A stretch of DNA of 20,092 nt from an uncultured Chloroflexota bacterium (GCA_902795255.1 CADBKS010000030.1:1-20092); one strand, 5' to 3'; positions 1-7,212 are shown, numbered from the stretch's first letter. Notes: generated by a model not told the origin, from the sequence alone. Numbers and translations are program-made.

Positions 1-35
1 AGCCGACCACTGCAGGGCAGTCACAAGCCCCTTCT

Positions 36-116
36 TCAAGGCGTCAGCCTAAGTAGGGGTATTTGACTATCCTCGATCGTTGCAAGTCTTACTGTCACGG
101 CCTCTGCCTCCCTCAT
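36..116 (-). pseudogene. Possible truncated GNAT acetyltransferase start (26 codons)
   Basis: A 26-codon reading frame begins with an ATG overlapping the guanine deaminase stop codon (ATGA overlap) and ends at a TGA. Its central residues, TVRLATIEDS, resemble the first strand and helix of GNAT acetyltransferases, which commonly begin this way. The frame then closes, although another frame stays open towards base 1. It could be a frameshifted or decayed acetyltransferase, or a chance ORF. Nothing else is recognisable in bases 1-112. Confidence 0.25.
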
Positions 117-1363
117 ATCTCCTGTCCGTTCAGGTAACGCACCTTGATATTCTCCTTTGTTCCGATATAGCAGAATCTTTCAGCGACCTGCTCCGGAGTG
201 AGCTCTCTTGCAGCATCCGAAAGCCCGTCGATCACAAGGGCATCGAATAACGAGCCCGGCTCCAGCGAACCTGTGCCGCCGAAGAGTTCTCCGCTCTGTT
301 TTGTTGCCATCCAGAACGCCTCCGGGAATGTGATCTTGCGGTTGCCTTCTGGCTCATAAAACTGCTTCAGCTTTGACAGCTGCACCGAGCGGGCTGCCTG
401 AGTATATACGCCTATGTGATGCCCCGCGGAAATGTCGCTGCCCAGCCCTATCTTCATCCCTCTGTCGAGCAGAGCTCCTGTCTGCATTATCCCTGCTATA
501 ACGCTTATAGTGGCGTCAGGGCACTGAACGGCATAGCAGTCATATTTATTCATGATGCGCAAATCATCCTCATTCGGGAAAATGAAATGCGCGAAGACCG
601 CCGGTCCGTTATCCAGCAGTCCGGCTTTTTCATAAATTTCCGAATCAGACCGGCAGTCCGGGAACAGCCGCAGGGACTCTCCGGCTTCCCAGCGGGATTC
701 GACAATATGTGTCTGCACGCCGGCCTTATATTTTTTCGCAAGCCTGCCCAGTCCCCAGATCAGCTCCCGGCTGCAGGTCGGTGCAAAACGCGGTGTCAGG
801 ATCGGACGGACCCTGCCGCTGCCGGCATGTTCATCAAGGAAGCGCTCCGTCTCCCGCAGCGATCCTTCCGTCGTTTCGCAGTAATAATCCGGCGACTGGA
901 AATCCATATTGACTTTGCCGACCAGCGCCCACAGTCCCTTTTCCTCAAGTTTGCGGAATAGAATATTCGTCGCTTCGCGGTGGATCGTCGCGAAAATACA
1001 TGCATGGAACGTCCCGTGACGGATCATATCGTCAACATATGCCCCGTAAACCGCCTCCGCATATTCCGTTTCACTGAAATTCGACTCCTGCGGGAAGGTA
1101 TAAGTATTCAGCCAGTCCTGCAGCAGCAGATCCATCCCGATCCCCCGCTGGACAAACTGGGACGCATGAACATGCAGGACGGAAAAAGCCGGAATGATCA
1201 GCCCGCGCCCGTGATCCGTCACTGGAATATCCTTGTACTGTTCCGGAACGACAGGGTAGATCCCCTCGACCTTTCCCTGATCAACAGCGATGTAACTGTT
1301 CTCATAAACGTTCAGTTTTTCCCGGGATTCGGCATAAAGAATATCCCCATGATAAATTTCCAC
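113..1363 (-). CDS. guaD: Guanine deaminase (amidohydrolase family)
   Basis: Hydrolyses guanine to xanthine and ammonia in the cytoplasm, the entry step of guanine catabolism and salvage. The 416-residue protein has the amidohydrolase layout: an HVH pair (H64, H66), the family-typical stretch TPRFAPTCS at 190-198, THIVES with H219 and E222, H259 in FAHF, CP at 281-282 and GLGSD ending in D310. These are the expected zinc and catalytic positions. The first motif (IPAFSVLHVHASQ) is less canonical than the usual PG.(V/I)D.H.H, so another aminated heterocycle as substrate is possible. The start is GTG, with AAAGGAG seven bases upstream; a 7-bp hairpin lies directly before that ribosome binding site. 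It is transcribed divergently from the glycine-cleavage genes. Anaerobic purine breakdown can yield glycine, so a functional link is plausible but inferred. Confidence 0.85.
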   Translation of the reverse strand: MEIYHGDILYAESREKLNVYENSYIAVDQGKVEGIYPVVPEQYKDIPVTDHGRGLIIPAFSVLHVHASQFVQRGIGMDLLLQDWLNTYTFPQESNFSETEYAEAVYGAYVDDMIRHGTFHACIFATIHREATNILFRKLEEKGLWALVGKVNMDFQSPDYYCETTEGSLRETERFLDEHAGSGRVRPILTPRFAPTCSRELIWGLGRLAKKYKAGVQTHIVESRWEAGESLRLFPDCRSDSEIYEKAGLLDNGPAVFAHFIFPNEDDLRIMNKYDCYAVQCPDATISVIAGIMQTGALLDRGMKIGLGSDISAGHHIGVYTQAARSVQLSKLKQFYEPEGNRKITFPEAFWMATKQSGELFGGTGSLEPGSLFDALVIDGLSDAARELTPEQVAERFCYIGTKENIKVRYLNGQEI

Positions 1364-1377
1364 AGCTCAGCTCCTTT

Positions 1378-1395
1378 GCGGTCCTGCCGGACCGC
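1378..1395 (-). promoter_or_regulatory. Hairpin abutting the guaD ribosome binding site
   Basis: A perfect 7-bp stem (1378-1384 with 1389-1395, 4-base loop) in the guaD leader ends exactly where the AAAGGAG ribosome binding site (1371-1377) begins. It could affect ribosome access or mRNA stability. The structure is visible; the role is inferred. Confidence 0.35.
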
Positions 1396-1493
1396 GCACA
1401 ATTTTCTATCAATACTATTTTATCAGGTTTCTGAAAAACACCCGCCGCTCTGTTTACACGTATGCGTTTGCGGGCATCCCGGCAAAAGTATTT

Positions 1494-1522
1494 ATCGCTT
1501 TTTCCTCTGTCCTAAAAGCGAT
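1494..1522. promoter_or_regulatory. Inverted-repeat operator candidate upstream of gcvH
   Basis: ATCGCTTTT at 1494-1502 is repeated in inverted orientation as AAAAGCGAT at 1514-1522, with 11 bases between. It covers the -35 zone of the TATAAT at 1531-1536 and would lie upstream of the transcript, so it looks like a protein-binding operator rather than an RNA hairpin. No regulator for it is in the window. Confidence 0.45.
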
Positions 1523-1530
1523 TTTCCAAC

Positions 1531-1536
1531 TATAAT
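1531..1536 (+). promoter_or_regulatory. -10 element of the gcv operon promoter
   Basis: A perfect TATAAT lies 60 bases before the gcvH start. No good TTGACA sits 16-18 bases upstream, where the bases read close to CTGTCC. That suggests dependence on an activator at the overlapping inverted repeat. The leader would be only about 50 bases, too short for a glycine riboswitch. Confidence 0.5.
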
Positions 1537-1596
1537 TCATATTAAGAGGATTCCGCAAAGGAACCTTCACCGGAATTCACAAAGGAGATAATTATC

Positions 1597-1989
1597 ATGA
1601 AAATCGAACCAGGTTTGATGTATTCCAAAAATGACGAATGGGTCCGTGTCGAAGGCGACACCGCAGTGATCGGCATTACCGACTACGCACAGAGCCAGCT
1701 TTCCGATATCGTTTTTGCCGAAGTCAGCATTGAAGAAGGCGAAAGCGTCGAGGCAGGAGACTGCATCGGCACCGTTGAATCCGTCAAAGCAGCTTCCGAT
1801 ATCTATTCCCCGGTCAGCGGCACGGTCGCGGCCATCAACCCGGAAATTGCCGATACTCCGGAACTGATCAATAAAGATGCCTTCGGCGCGGCCTGGTTCA
1901 TCAAAGTGACCCTTGGCGGACCGGTCAACAGTTCCGAACTGATGGATGCCGCAGCTTACGAAAAATACTGCGCCGAACGGGAGAATTAA
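1597..1989 (+). CDS. gcvH: Glycine cleavage system H protein
   Basis: The lipoyl carrier of the glycine cleavage complex. It takes the aminomethyl group from the P protein and shuttles it to the T protein. The 130-residue length is typical. The lipoylation site is K64 in ESVKAASD, followed by the YSPVSG turn characteristic of the H-protein hammerhead domain. A strong ribosome binding site, AAAGGAG, lies nine bases before the ATG. The TAA stop shares one base with the gcvPA start (TAATG), indicating translational coupling with both P-protein subunits. The T protein, lipoamide dehydrogenase and lipoylation genes are not in the window, so they must be elsewhere for a complete system. Confidence 0.97.
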   Translation: MKIEPGLMYSKNDEWVRVEGDTAVIGITDYAQSQLSDIVFAEVSIEEGESVEAGDCIGTVESVKAASDIYSPVSGTVAAINPEIADTPELINKDAFGAAWFIKVTLGGPVNSSELMDAAAYEKYCAEREN

Positions 1990-3347
1990 TGTTTATTCCT
2001 CACACTGAATCCGAACGGAAGGAGATGCTGGCCGCGGTCGGCGTTGAAAAGATCGAAGATCTTTTCGCGGCGATCCCGGAAAAGCACCGATTCCCGAAAC
2101 TCGGCATGCTTCACGGCATGACAGAGATGGAGGTCTCCGCCCAGCTCAAAGAAATGGCTGAAGCGAACCTTACCGTCTCCAACGCATCCTGTTTTCTGGG
2201 AGCAGGCGCATATTACCATTACATCCCGGCTGCCATTGACAACCTGATCAGCCGCGGGGAATTCTATACCGCCTACACACCCTATCAGCCGGAGATCTCC
2301 CAGGGGACCCTGCAGGGGATCTTTGAATACCAGAGCCTCATCGCCCGCCTGACCGGCATGGACTGCGCGAATGCCTCGCACTATGACGGCGCGACCGCCT
2401 GTGCCGAAGCCGGGATCCTGGCCTATCACCAGTTCCGCGGCAAACGCAAAGAGATTCTGGTCTCGCCTGGTCTGCACCCGCACTATCAGTCCGTTATGCG
2501 CACATACCTGAGCGATTTTGACGGACTCTACATGATCTCCCCGACCTTCAGCAGTCTGGAAGATATCAACCCGCAGAAAATGGCGGAAGCGGTGGATGAA
2601 AACACGGCCATGGTCATCGTCCAGTATCCGGACTTCTTCGGTCAGGTCTTTGATTTCACCGAACTGGCGGAAGCCGTCCACGCCAAAGGCGCCCTGCTTT
2701 GCGTCTGCGTGAACCCGACCGCGCTCGGTCTGCTGAAGACCCCGGGCGAAATGGGAGCCGATATCGTTGTCGGTGAAGGCCAGCCGCTGGGGATCCCGCT
2801 TTCCTACGGCGGTCCGTACCTCGGGATCTTCGCCGTCCGCAAAGAACTGATCCGCAAGGTTTCCGGACGCATTGTCGGCCAGACCGTTGACAACCGCGGG
2901 CAGAAAAGCTACGTTCTGACACTGACCGCGCGTGAACAGCACATCCGCCGGGAGAAGGCCACCTCCAACATCTGCTCCAATCAGGGCCTGAATGCCCTGA
3001 CCGCAGCCATCTATCTCAGCCTGCTCGGCAAAGAAGGGCTGCGCGAAGTCGCGGGCCTCTGCTATAACAAGGCCCATTATGCCGCCTCGCAGATCGCAAA
3101 GATCCCGGGCTATAAAGTGCTGAATCCGGGCCCGTTCTTCCATGAATTCGTCGTAAAATGTCCGGAACCCGTGGACGAGATGCAGGAACACCTGCTGGAA
3201 CACAACATTCTCGGCGGCTATGACCTTTCCGGCTCCTACCCGGTATTTGAAAACTGCCTGCTGATCGCAGTCACGGAAATGAACTCCAAACAGGACATTG
3301 ATGATCTCTGTCTGGTTTTGAAGGGAGGCTGCCATCATGAGCATTAA
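1989..3347 (+). CDS. gcvPA: Glycine dehydrogenase (decarboxylating) subunit 1
   Basis: The N-terminal half of the split P protein. With GcvPB it forms the PLP-dependent glycine decarboxylase that releases CO2 and loads the aminomethyl group onto GcvH. The 452 residues match the family's usual length, and recognisable P-protein stretches include YTPYQPEISQGTLQ near the N-terminus, the CANASHYDGATA region, and SNICSNQGLNAL towards the C-terminus. This subunit does not carry the PLP lysine, which is in GcvPB. It starts one base inside the gcvH stop codon with GGGAG upstream, and its 3' end overlaps gcvPB by 11 bases, so H, PA and PB are probably made in balanced amounts. A long antisense frame over this gene is a composition artefact. 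Confidence 0.96.
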   Translation: MFIPHTESERKEMLAAVGVEKIEDLFAAIPEKHRFPKLGMLHGMTEMEVSAQLKEMAEANLTVSNASCFLGAGAYYHYIPAAIDNLISRGEFYTAYTPYQPEISQGTLQGIFEYQSLIARLTGMDCANASHYDGATACAEAGILAYHQFRGKRKEILVSPGLHPHYQSVMRTYLSDFDGLYMISPTFSSLEDINPQKMAEAVDENTAMVIVQYPDFFGQVFDFTELAEAVHAKGALLCVCVNPTALGLLKTPGEMGADIVVGEGQPLGIPLSYGGPYLGIFAVRKELIRKVSGRIVGQTVDNRGQKSYVLTLTAREQHIRREKATSNICSNQGLNALTAAIYLSLLGKEGLREVAGLCYNKAHYAASQIAKIPGYKVLNPGPFFHEFVVKCPEPVDEMQEHLLEHNILGGYDLSGSYPVFENCLLIAVTEMNSKQDIDDLCLVLKGGCHHEH

Positions 3348-4806
3348 ACCCGCCACCGGAAACGAACAGAAAACGATTTTTGAACTCTCCTCAGCCGGAC
3401 GCCGCGGGATGCGCTATCCCAAATGCGATGTTCCGGAGACCGAACTGCCTGCCGGGCTCGTCCGCGGGGAACTGCCGCTGCCGGAACTTTCCGAAGCGGA
3501 TGTCGTCCGCCATTATACGAACCTCTCAGAGCTGAACTACTCACTGGACAACGGGTTCTATCCGCTCGGTTCCTGCACCATGAAGTACAACCCGAAGATC
3601 GATGAAAAGCTCAGCCGTCTGGACGGATTCGTCAACGTCCATCCGCTGCAGCCGATCGAGACCGTACAGGGTTCCCTGCTGCTGATGTACGAACTGCAGG
3701 ACATGCTCCAGCGCGTCAGCGGAATGGATGCCTGCACGCTGACACCCGCGGCCGGTGCCCACGGTGAATTCAGCGGCGTGAAGACCATCGTGGCATGGCA
3801 TCAGGCACAGGGACACGACAAACGAAAGGTCATGCTGATCCCGGACAGTGCCCACGGAACCAATCCCGCGACCTCCGCGATGAGCGGCCTCGTCGTCAAA
3901 CCGGTCCCGACCGATGCCCGCGGCAACATCGACCTTGAAAAGCTGGCCCCGCTCTGCAATGACGAGCTGGCCGGGATCATGATCACCAACCCGAACACCC
4001 TCGGTCTCTTCGATGAACACATCACCAAAGTCAATGAGATGGTCCACAAAGCCGGCGGCCTGGTCTACGGCGACGGTGCGAACATGAACGCTCTCCTGGG
4101 GATCGTCCGCCCGGGCGATCTCGGTTTCGACGTCATGCACTTCAACCTGCACAAGACCTTCGCCACACCGCACGGCGGCGGCGGCCCGGGTTCAGGCCCG
4201 ATCTGCGCGAAGGCCTTCCTTGCCGATTACATTCCCGGCCCTGTCGCCTGCATCCTTGAAGAAGAAACCGACGAACTGCCTCCGCTGTACGGCCTGAAGA
4301 TGCCGGAAGAGAGCATGGGCCAGGTCCGTTCCTTCTGGGGACATTTCGGCGTTATGGTCAAAGCCTACGTTTACATCCTGATGCTCGGAGAAGAAGGCCT
4401 GCGCCGAGTAAGCGAATATGCCACCCTCAACGCCAATTACCTGATGGAAGCCCTCAAAAAGGTTTACACCCTGCCGTATGACCGTCCCTGCATGCACGAG
4501 TTCGTCCTGGAAGGCAAACTGCCGAACGCGCCGGAAGTACACGCACTGGATATTGCCAAACGCCTGATGGACTACAAATTCCATCCGCCGACGAACTATT
4601 TCCCGCTCATCGTCCATGAAGCGCTGATGATCGAGCCGACGGAAACGGAAAACAAACAGGTGCTGGATGCCTTCATTGAAGCCATGCTGGCGATCGCCAA
4701 AGAAGCGGAAGAAGATCCACAGCTGCTCCATGATGCGCCGGTCAGCACACCTTTCGGCCGGATGGATGAAGTCAAAGCCGCAAAAGACCTGATCCTGACA
4801 GCCTGA
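3337..4806 (+). CDS. gcvPB: Glycine dehydrogenase (decarboxylating) subunit 2
   Basis: The C-terminal, PLP-binding half of the split glycine decarboxylase, partner of GcvPA. The 489-residue protein has the PLP lysine K273 in NLHKTFATPHGGGGPGSGP, the glycine-rich loop typical of P proteins. Upstream are LGSCTMKYNP near residue 77 and DSAHGTNPA near 169, both family hallmarks. The ATG lies inside the end of gcvPA (11-base overlap), preceded by GGGAGG, so translation is coupled. It is the last gene of the operon; an 11-bp hairpin follows 12 bases after the stop. The split PA/PB form is usual in many Gram-positive, thermophilic and Chloroflexota-type bacteria, in contrast to the single-chain enzyme of E. 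coli. Confidence 0.97.
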   Translation: MSIKPATGNEQKTIFELSSAGRRGMRYPKCDVPETELPAGLVRGELPLPELSEADVVRHYTNLSELNYSLDNGFYPLGSCTMKYNPKIDEKLSRLDGFVNVHPLQPIETVQGSLLLMYELQDMLQRVSGMDACTLTPAAGAHGEFSGVKTIVAWHQAQGHDKRKVMLIPDSAHGTNPATSAMSGLVVKPVPTDARGNIDLEKLAPLCNDELAGIMITNPNTLGLFDEHITKVNEMVHKAGGLVYGDGANMNALLGIVRPGDLGFDVMHFNLHKTFATPHGGGGPGSGPICAKAFLADYIPGPVACILEEETDELPPLYGLKMPEESMGQVRSFWGHFGVMVKAYVYILMLGEEGLRRVSEYATLNANYLMEALKKVYTLPYDRPCMHEFVLEGKLPNAPEVHALDIAKRLMDYKFHPPTNYFPLIVHEALMIEPTETENKQVLDAFIEAMLAIAKEAEEDPQLLHDAPVSTPFGRMDEVKAAKDLILTA

Positions 4807-4818
4807 ACAAAATCATCA

Positions 4819-4853
4819 ACAGGGAAGGCCCGATACGCCTTCCCTGTCTTTAA
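4819..4853 (+). terminator. Intrinsic terminator of the gcv operon
   Basis: A perfect 11-bp stem pairs 4819-4829 with 4837-4847 across a 7-base loop, just after the gcvPB stop. The following tract (CTTTAA) is T-poor, so termination may be incomplete and some read-through into the aminopeptidase gene is possible. Confidence 0.65.
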
Positions 4854-4873
4854 CTCAGAACCCGGTAAAATAT

Positions 4874-4898
4874 CCCTTTTTGCTGACTGCAAAAGGGG
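4874..4898 (+). promoter_or_regulatory. Hairpin in the aminopeptidase leader
   Basis: A 10-bp stem with one G-U pair (4874-4883 with 4889-4898, 5-base loop) is followed by TTATTT. Its 3' arm contains AAGGGG, which would be the ribosome binding site for a short frame starting at 4905. It could be a second weak terminator or a structure hiding that site. Confidence 0.4.
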
Positions 4899-4904
4899 TT
4901 ATTT

Positions 4905-4955
4905 ATGAAAATCACGGAACCGGGCCGGGAAAATAAAAATGGAAGAAATTTTTGA
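4905..4955 (+). CDS. Possible 16-residue leader peptide
   Basis: The frame ATG(4905) to TGA(4953-4955) encodes 16 residues, MKITEPGRENKNGRNF. It is preceded by AAGGGG six bases upstream, a better ribosome binding site than that of the aminopeptidase, whose start at 4939 lies inside this frame. It may be a leader peptide coupling translation to the main gene, or a chance frame. It has no run of a single amino acid that would suggest attenuation. Confidence 0.25.
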   Translation: MKITEPGRENKNGRNF

Positions 4956-6315
4956 TATTCGCAATGCTTTCGAGATCCTGCAGGGCGACACCCTGACAGG
5001 CGAAGTCATTTTTCACGTGACTGAAGAAAAGAACGCCGTGCTCAAAAAAGCCGGCGACATGGCTGTCAGCTGCACAGACGGACATGCATCCGTCACCGTC
5101 TACAGCGGAGGCCCCGATAAAAAAGACCGCTGGCGCAAACTCGGCGGAAAGATCGCATCCTGGATCAAAGCCCATGCGCCGGCATCTGCAGGGCTTGACT
5201 GCGGTCCGGCAGATCAGCGGGAACTGCTGGTCGGCCTGTTCCTCGGCGCTTACGAGTTCTCCAAATACAAAGAACCGGTCAAAGAAACCCCCGGTCCGCT
5301 GACCGTCGTGATGCCGAAAGCGGATTTTGACGAAGTGAAGACCATCTGCGACGCCGTAAACATGACCCGCGAATGGGCGCATGAACCGGCTTCCGTCATC
5401 AATCCCCTGACGCTCTCCGAACGCGCGGCAGCATTCGCCGAAAAGTACGGACTGAAATGCACCATTCTGGATGACAAACAGCTCGCGGAAATGGGAGCCG
5501 GCGCGATCGTTGCCGTCGGACAGGGTTCAAAGACCCCCTCCCGCATGATCATTCTGGAGTACGCCGGGAGCAAACAGGAAAAGCCCGTCGTTCTCGTCGG
5601 CAAAGCCCTCACCTTTGACTCCGGCGGTTATTCAATCAAATCCACCACCGGAATGCCGGACATGAAATATGACAAATGCGGCGCAATGGCCGTTCTCGGC
5701 ATCCTGCGCGCGGCCGCCCTGCTGAAACTGGAGACCCCCGTCACCGGCGTCATCTGCACAGCCGAAAACATGCTTTCCGAAAAATCCTACCGTCCGGACG
5801 ACATCCTGCACAGCCTTTCAGGGAAAACCATTGAAGTCAAAAGCACCGATGCCGAAGGCCGCCTGGTCCTTGCCGACGGTCTCACCTATGCCCAGCGGAA
5901 CCTGGATCCGCGCTGCATCATCGACTACGCCACCCTCACCGGCGCCTGTGTCGTCGCCCTCGGCCATGTCCGCGCCGGGCTGATGTGTACGGATGACGAA
6001 CTCTTTAACGGGCTCTATGCCGCCGGCGAAAAGACCCGCGAACGCGTCTGGCGGATGCCGCTGGACGAGGAATTCGCCGACAGACTGAAAAGCCCTGACG
6101 CGGACCTGAAAAACTCCGGCGGACGCGAGGGCGGGACCTGCACCGCGGGTATGTTCCTCAAGGCCTTCGTCAATGACGGCATGCCCTGGGCCCATATGGA
6201 CATCGCCGGAACCGCCTACAACATGGAAGGTTCCGACTATTTCGTCCCGGGTGCCACCGGCTTTGGCGTCCGCATCACCGTCGACTGGCTGAAACAGTTG
6301 GAAAACAAACAGTAA
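4939..6315 (+). CDS. Leucyl aminopeptidase, M17 family
   Basis: A cytosolic dimetal aminopeptidase that removes N-terminal residues from peptides; M17 enzymes are usually hexamers. In the 458-residue protein the N-terminal 150 or so residues are the variable domain and the C-terminal part is catalytic. The metal ligands are K222, D227, D245, D304 and E306, with catalytic K234 and R308. These appear in VGKALTFDSGG, MKYDKCGAM and STDAEGRLVLAD and keep the same spacing as in the classical bovine enzyme. The start has only a poor ribosome binding site, and a 16-codon frame with a good one overlaps it. Specificity (leucine-type or broad, PepA or PepB) cannot be read from sequence. It stands alone between two terminators; a role in peptide turnover is inferred. 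Confidence 0.93.
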   Translation: MEEIFDIRNAFEILQGDTLTGEVIFHVTEEKNAVLKKAGDMAVSCTDGHASVTVYSGGPDKKDRWRKLGGKIASWIKAHAPASAGLDCGPADQRELLVGLFLGAYEFSKYKEPVKETPGPLTVVMPKADFDEVKTICDAVNMTREWAHEPASVINPLTLSERAAAFAEKYGLKCTILDDKQLAEMGAGAIVAVGQGSKTPSRMIILEYAGSKQEKPVVLVGKALTFDSGGYSIKSTTGMPDMKYDKCGAMAVLGILRAAALLKLETPVTGVICTAENMLSEKSYRPDDILHSLSGKTIEVKSTDAEGRLVLADGLTYAQRNLDPRCIIDYATLTGACVVALGHVRAGLMCTDDELFNGLYAAGEKTRERVWRMPLDEEFADRLKSPDADLKNSGGREGGTCTAGMFLKAFVNDGMPWAHMDIAGTAYNMEGSDYFVPGATGFGVRITVDWLKQLENKQ

Positions 6316-6334
6316 CCCAAATCCGAGATCAGAG

Positions 6335-6375
6335 AAAAAAAATGACCGCAGACTTCTTCCGCGGTCATTTTTTTT
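6335..6375. terminator. Strong bidirectional intrinsic terminator
   Basis: A 15-bp perfect stem pairs 6335-6349 with 6361-6375 across an 11-base loop. The A-run at its left base pairs with the T-run at its right, so it can terminate transcription from either side. It follows the aminopeptidase stop by 19 bases. Confidence 0.88.
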
Positions 6376-6380
6376 ATTCG
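6363..6380 (+). repeat. Direct repeat, left copy
   Basis: GGTCAT(8)ATTCG here recurs as GGTCAT(7)ATTTG at 6734-6750. The two copies bracket the gene-free stretch, which is compatible with an inserted or duplicated segment. The left copy is also the 3' arm of the terminator, so chance similarity of T-tracts is the main alternative. Confidence 0.4.
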
Positions 6381-6733
6381 ATTATAGCCCCCCGCAAAGC
6401 CATGGAACCGGAAAAAAAGCTGTATGATATCCGAAGTTCGGCAAGTTCGTTTGTCTGAAATTCATGCTGGAAAAACGAGGCTGTCGACCCTGACACAATA
6501 AACAGGGGTGCCGGGGCCGACGGGGGGCCGCAAGGCCAGCCCGATCGGCCCCGGCTAAATAAACCTGGCGCGGCAAGCGGCTTATGCAAACACACGAACA
6601 ACCGGGCCGCGCCTTGCGAAGCACTCACTTCCGATTGCCTTGTGCACTTCAAAGTGTGCGCTGGCATACGCTTACAAACGGACATAGACACCAACACCTT
6701 ACAGGCACAGAGCAAACCGTCAGCGAAGTAGGT
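6381..6733. other. Gene-free structured segment
   Basis: No convincing gene is seen in about 350 bases; a 121-codon minus-strand frame across it has implausible composition. There is strong secondary-structure potential. An 11-bp perfect stem pairs 6510-6520 with 6545-6555, enclosing GGCC-GCAA-GGCC (6526-6537), a stem with a GNRA-type tetraloop. A second 8-bp stem pairs 6567-6574 with 6606-6613, and a small hairpin lies near 6644-6660. This could be an RNA gene, a dispersed repeat or a degraded mobile element. No known RNA family was recognised. Confidence 0.4.
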
Positions 6734-6750
6734 GGTCATTTTTTTATTTG
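6734..6750 (+). repeat. Direct repeat, right copy
   Basis: GGTCAT(7)ATTTG matches the left copy at 6363-6380 apart from one T in the run and one C/T change. It lies immediately before the promoter and operator region of the GntR operon. Confidence 0.4.
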
Positions 6751-6753
6751 TAA

Positions 6754-6804
6754 TAAACAGTATAAAACAGTTGACAACAGTTATATTCTGTTATATACTG
6801 TTTA
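6754..6804. promoter_or_regulatory. Phased operator array for the GntR regulator
   Basis: AACAG occurs at 6756-6760, 6766-6770 and 6776-6780, exactly ten bases apart. Its complement CTGTT occurs at 6788-6792 and 6798-6802, also ten apart. The outer pair extends to an 11-bp inverted repeat, TAAACAGTATA at 6754-6764 with 6794-6804. Both nested palindromes share the same centre at 6779. The array overlaps both the -35 and -10 of the promoter, the classic position for repression, most simply by the adjacent YtrA-type GntR protein. Confidence 0.7.
6771..6799 (+). promoter_or_regulatory. Promoter of the GntR-ABC operon
   Basis: A perfect -35 TTGACA (6771-6776), 17-base spacer and TATACT -10 (6794-6799, five of six consensus bases) lie 38 bases before the regulator's start. 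A near-consensus promoter inside an operator array suggests strong expression once repression is lifted. Confidence 0.85.
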
Positions 6805-6837
6805 TTGCAAATGATAAACATTTAGAGGGCCTTCTTT

Positions 6838-7209
6838 ATGCACATCATCATCAACAACTCTTCCATGGTTCCGATCTACGAACAGATCGTGAACGCCGTC
6901 AAAACGATGATCCTGTCCGGAGAGCTGAAACAGGGGGATCCGCTTGGTTCCATCCGCACCCTTGCCGCAGAGCTCAAAATCAGCGCACTGACCGTCAAAA
7001 AAGCCTACGACCAGCTGGAGAACGAAGGATACACCGTCACCGTCCACGGCAAAGGCAGCTACGTGGCAGACGGCAACACCGAGCTTATCCGGGAATCCAG
7101 ACGGCGGGAGATCGACCGGCAAATGGAAGAGCTGATCACACAGGCAAAAAAATACGGATTCACTCCCGAAGAGATCCGGGAGCTGATGGAAATCTACCTG
7201 GAGGAATAA
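6838..7209 (+). CDS. GntR-family regulator, YtrA subfamily
   Basis: A one-domain transcriptional repressor, probably controlling its own operon. The 123-residue protein has the winged helix-turn-helix near residues 12-78, with SIRTLAAELKISALTVKKAY as the helix-turn-helix core and a GKGSYVAD wing. The remaining 45 or so residues form only a short helical tail, as in YtrA-type members that lack a large ligand-binding domain. The usual LPS before IRxLA is LGS here. GAGGG lies eight bases before the ATG. The ABC ATPase gene begins three bases after its stop. In the family (for example YtrA, or PmtR of staphylococci) such regulators repress linked ABC exporters and respond to cell-envelope-active compounds or exported peptides. 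The inducer here is unknown. Confidence 0.9.
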   Translation: MHIIINNSSMVPIYEQIVNAVKTMILSGELKQGDPLGSIRTLAAELKISALTVKKAYDQLENEGYTVTVHGKGSYVADGNTELIRESRRREIDRQMEELITQAKKYGFTPEEIRELMEIYLEE

Positions 7210-7212
7210 ACA

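Noticed and set aside
1364..1596. Glycine riboswitch before gcvH
   Set aside because: The conserved aptamer cores were not found, and the leader after the likely promoter is too short.
1986..3356. 456-codon frame antisense to gcvPA
   Set aside because: It mirrors a certain gene exactly; GC-rich third positions keep the antisense frame open. The protein shows no family features and there is no ribosome binding site.
6374..6739. 121-codon minus-strand frame in the gene-free segment
   Set aside because: Implausible composition (scattered Cys, Pro and Ser runs), no domain, no ribosome binding site, and it runs through strong hairpins and the terminator T-tract.
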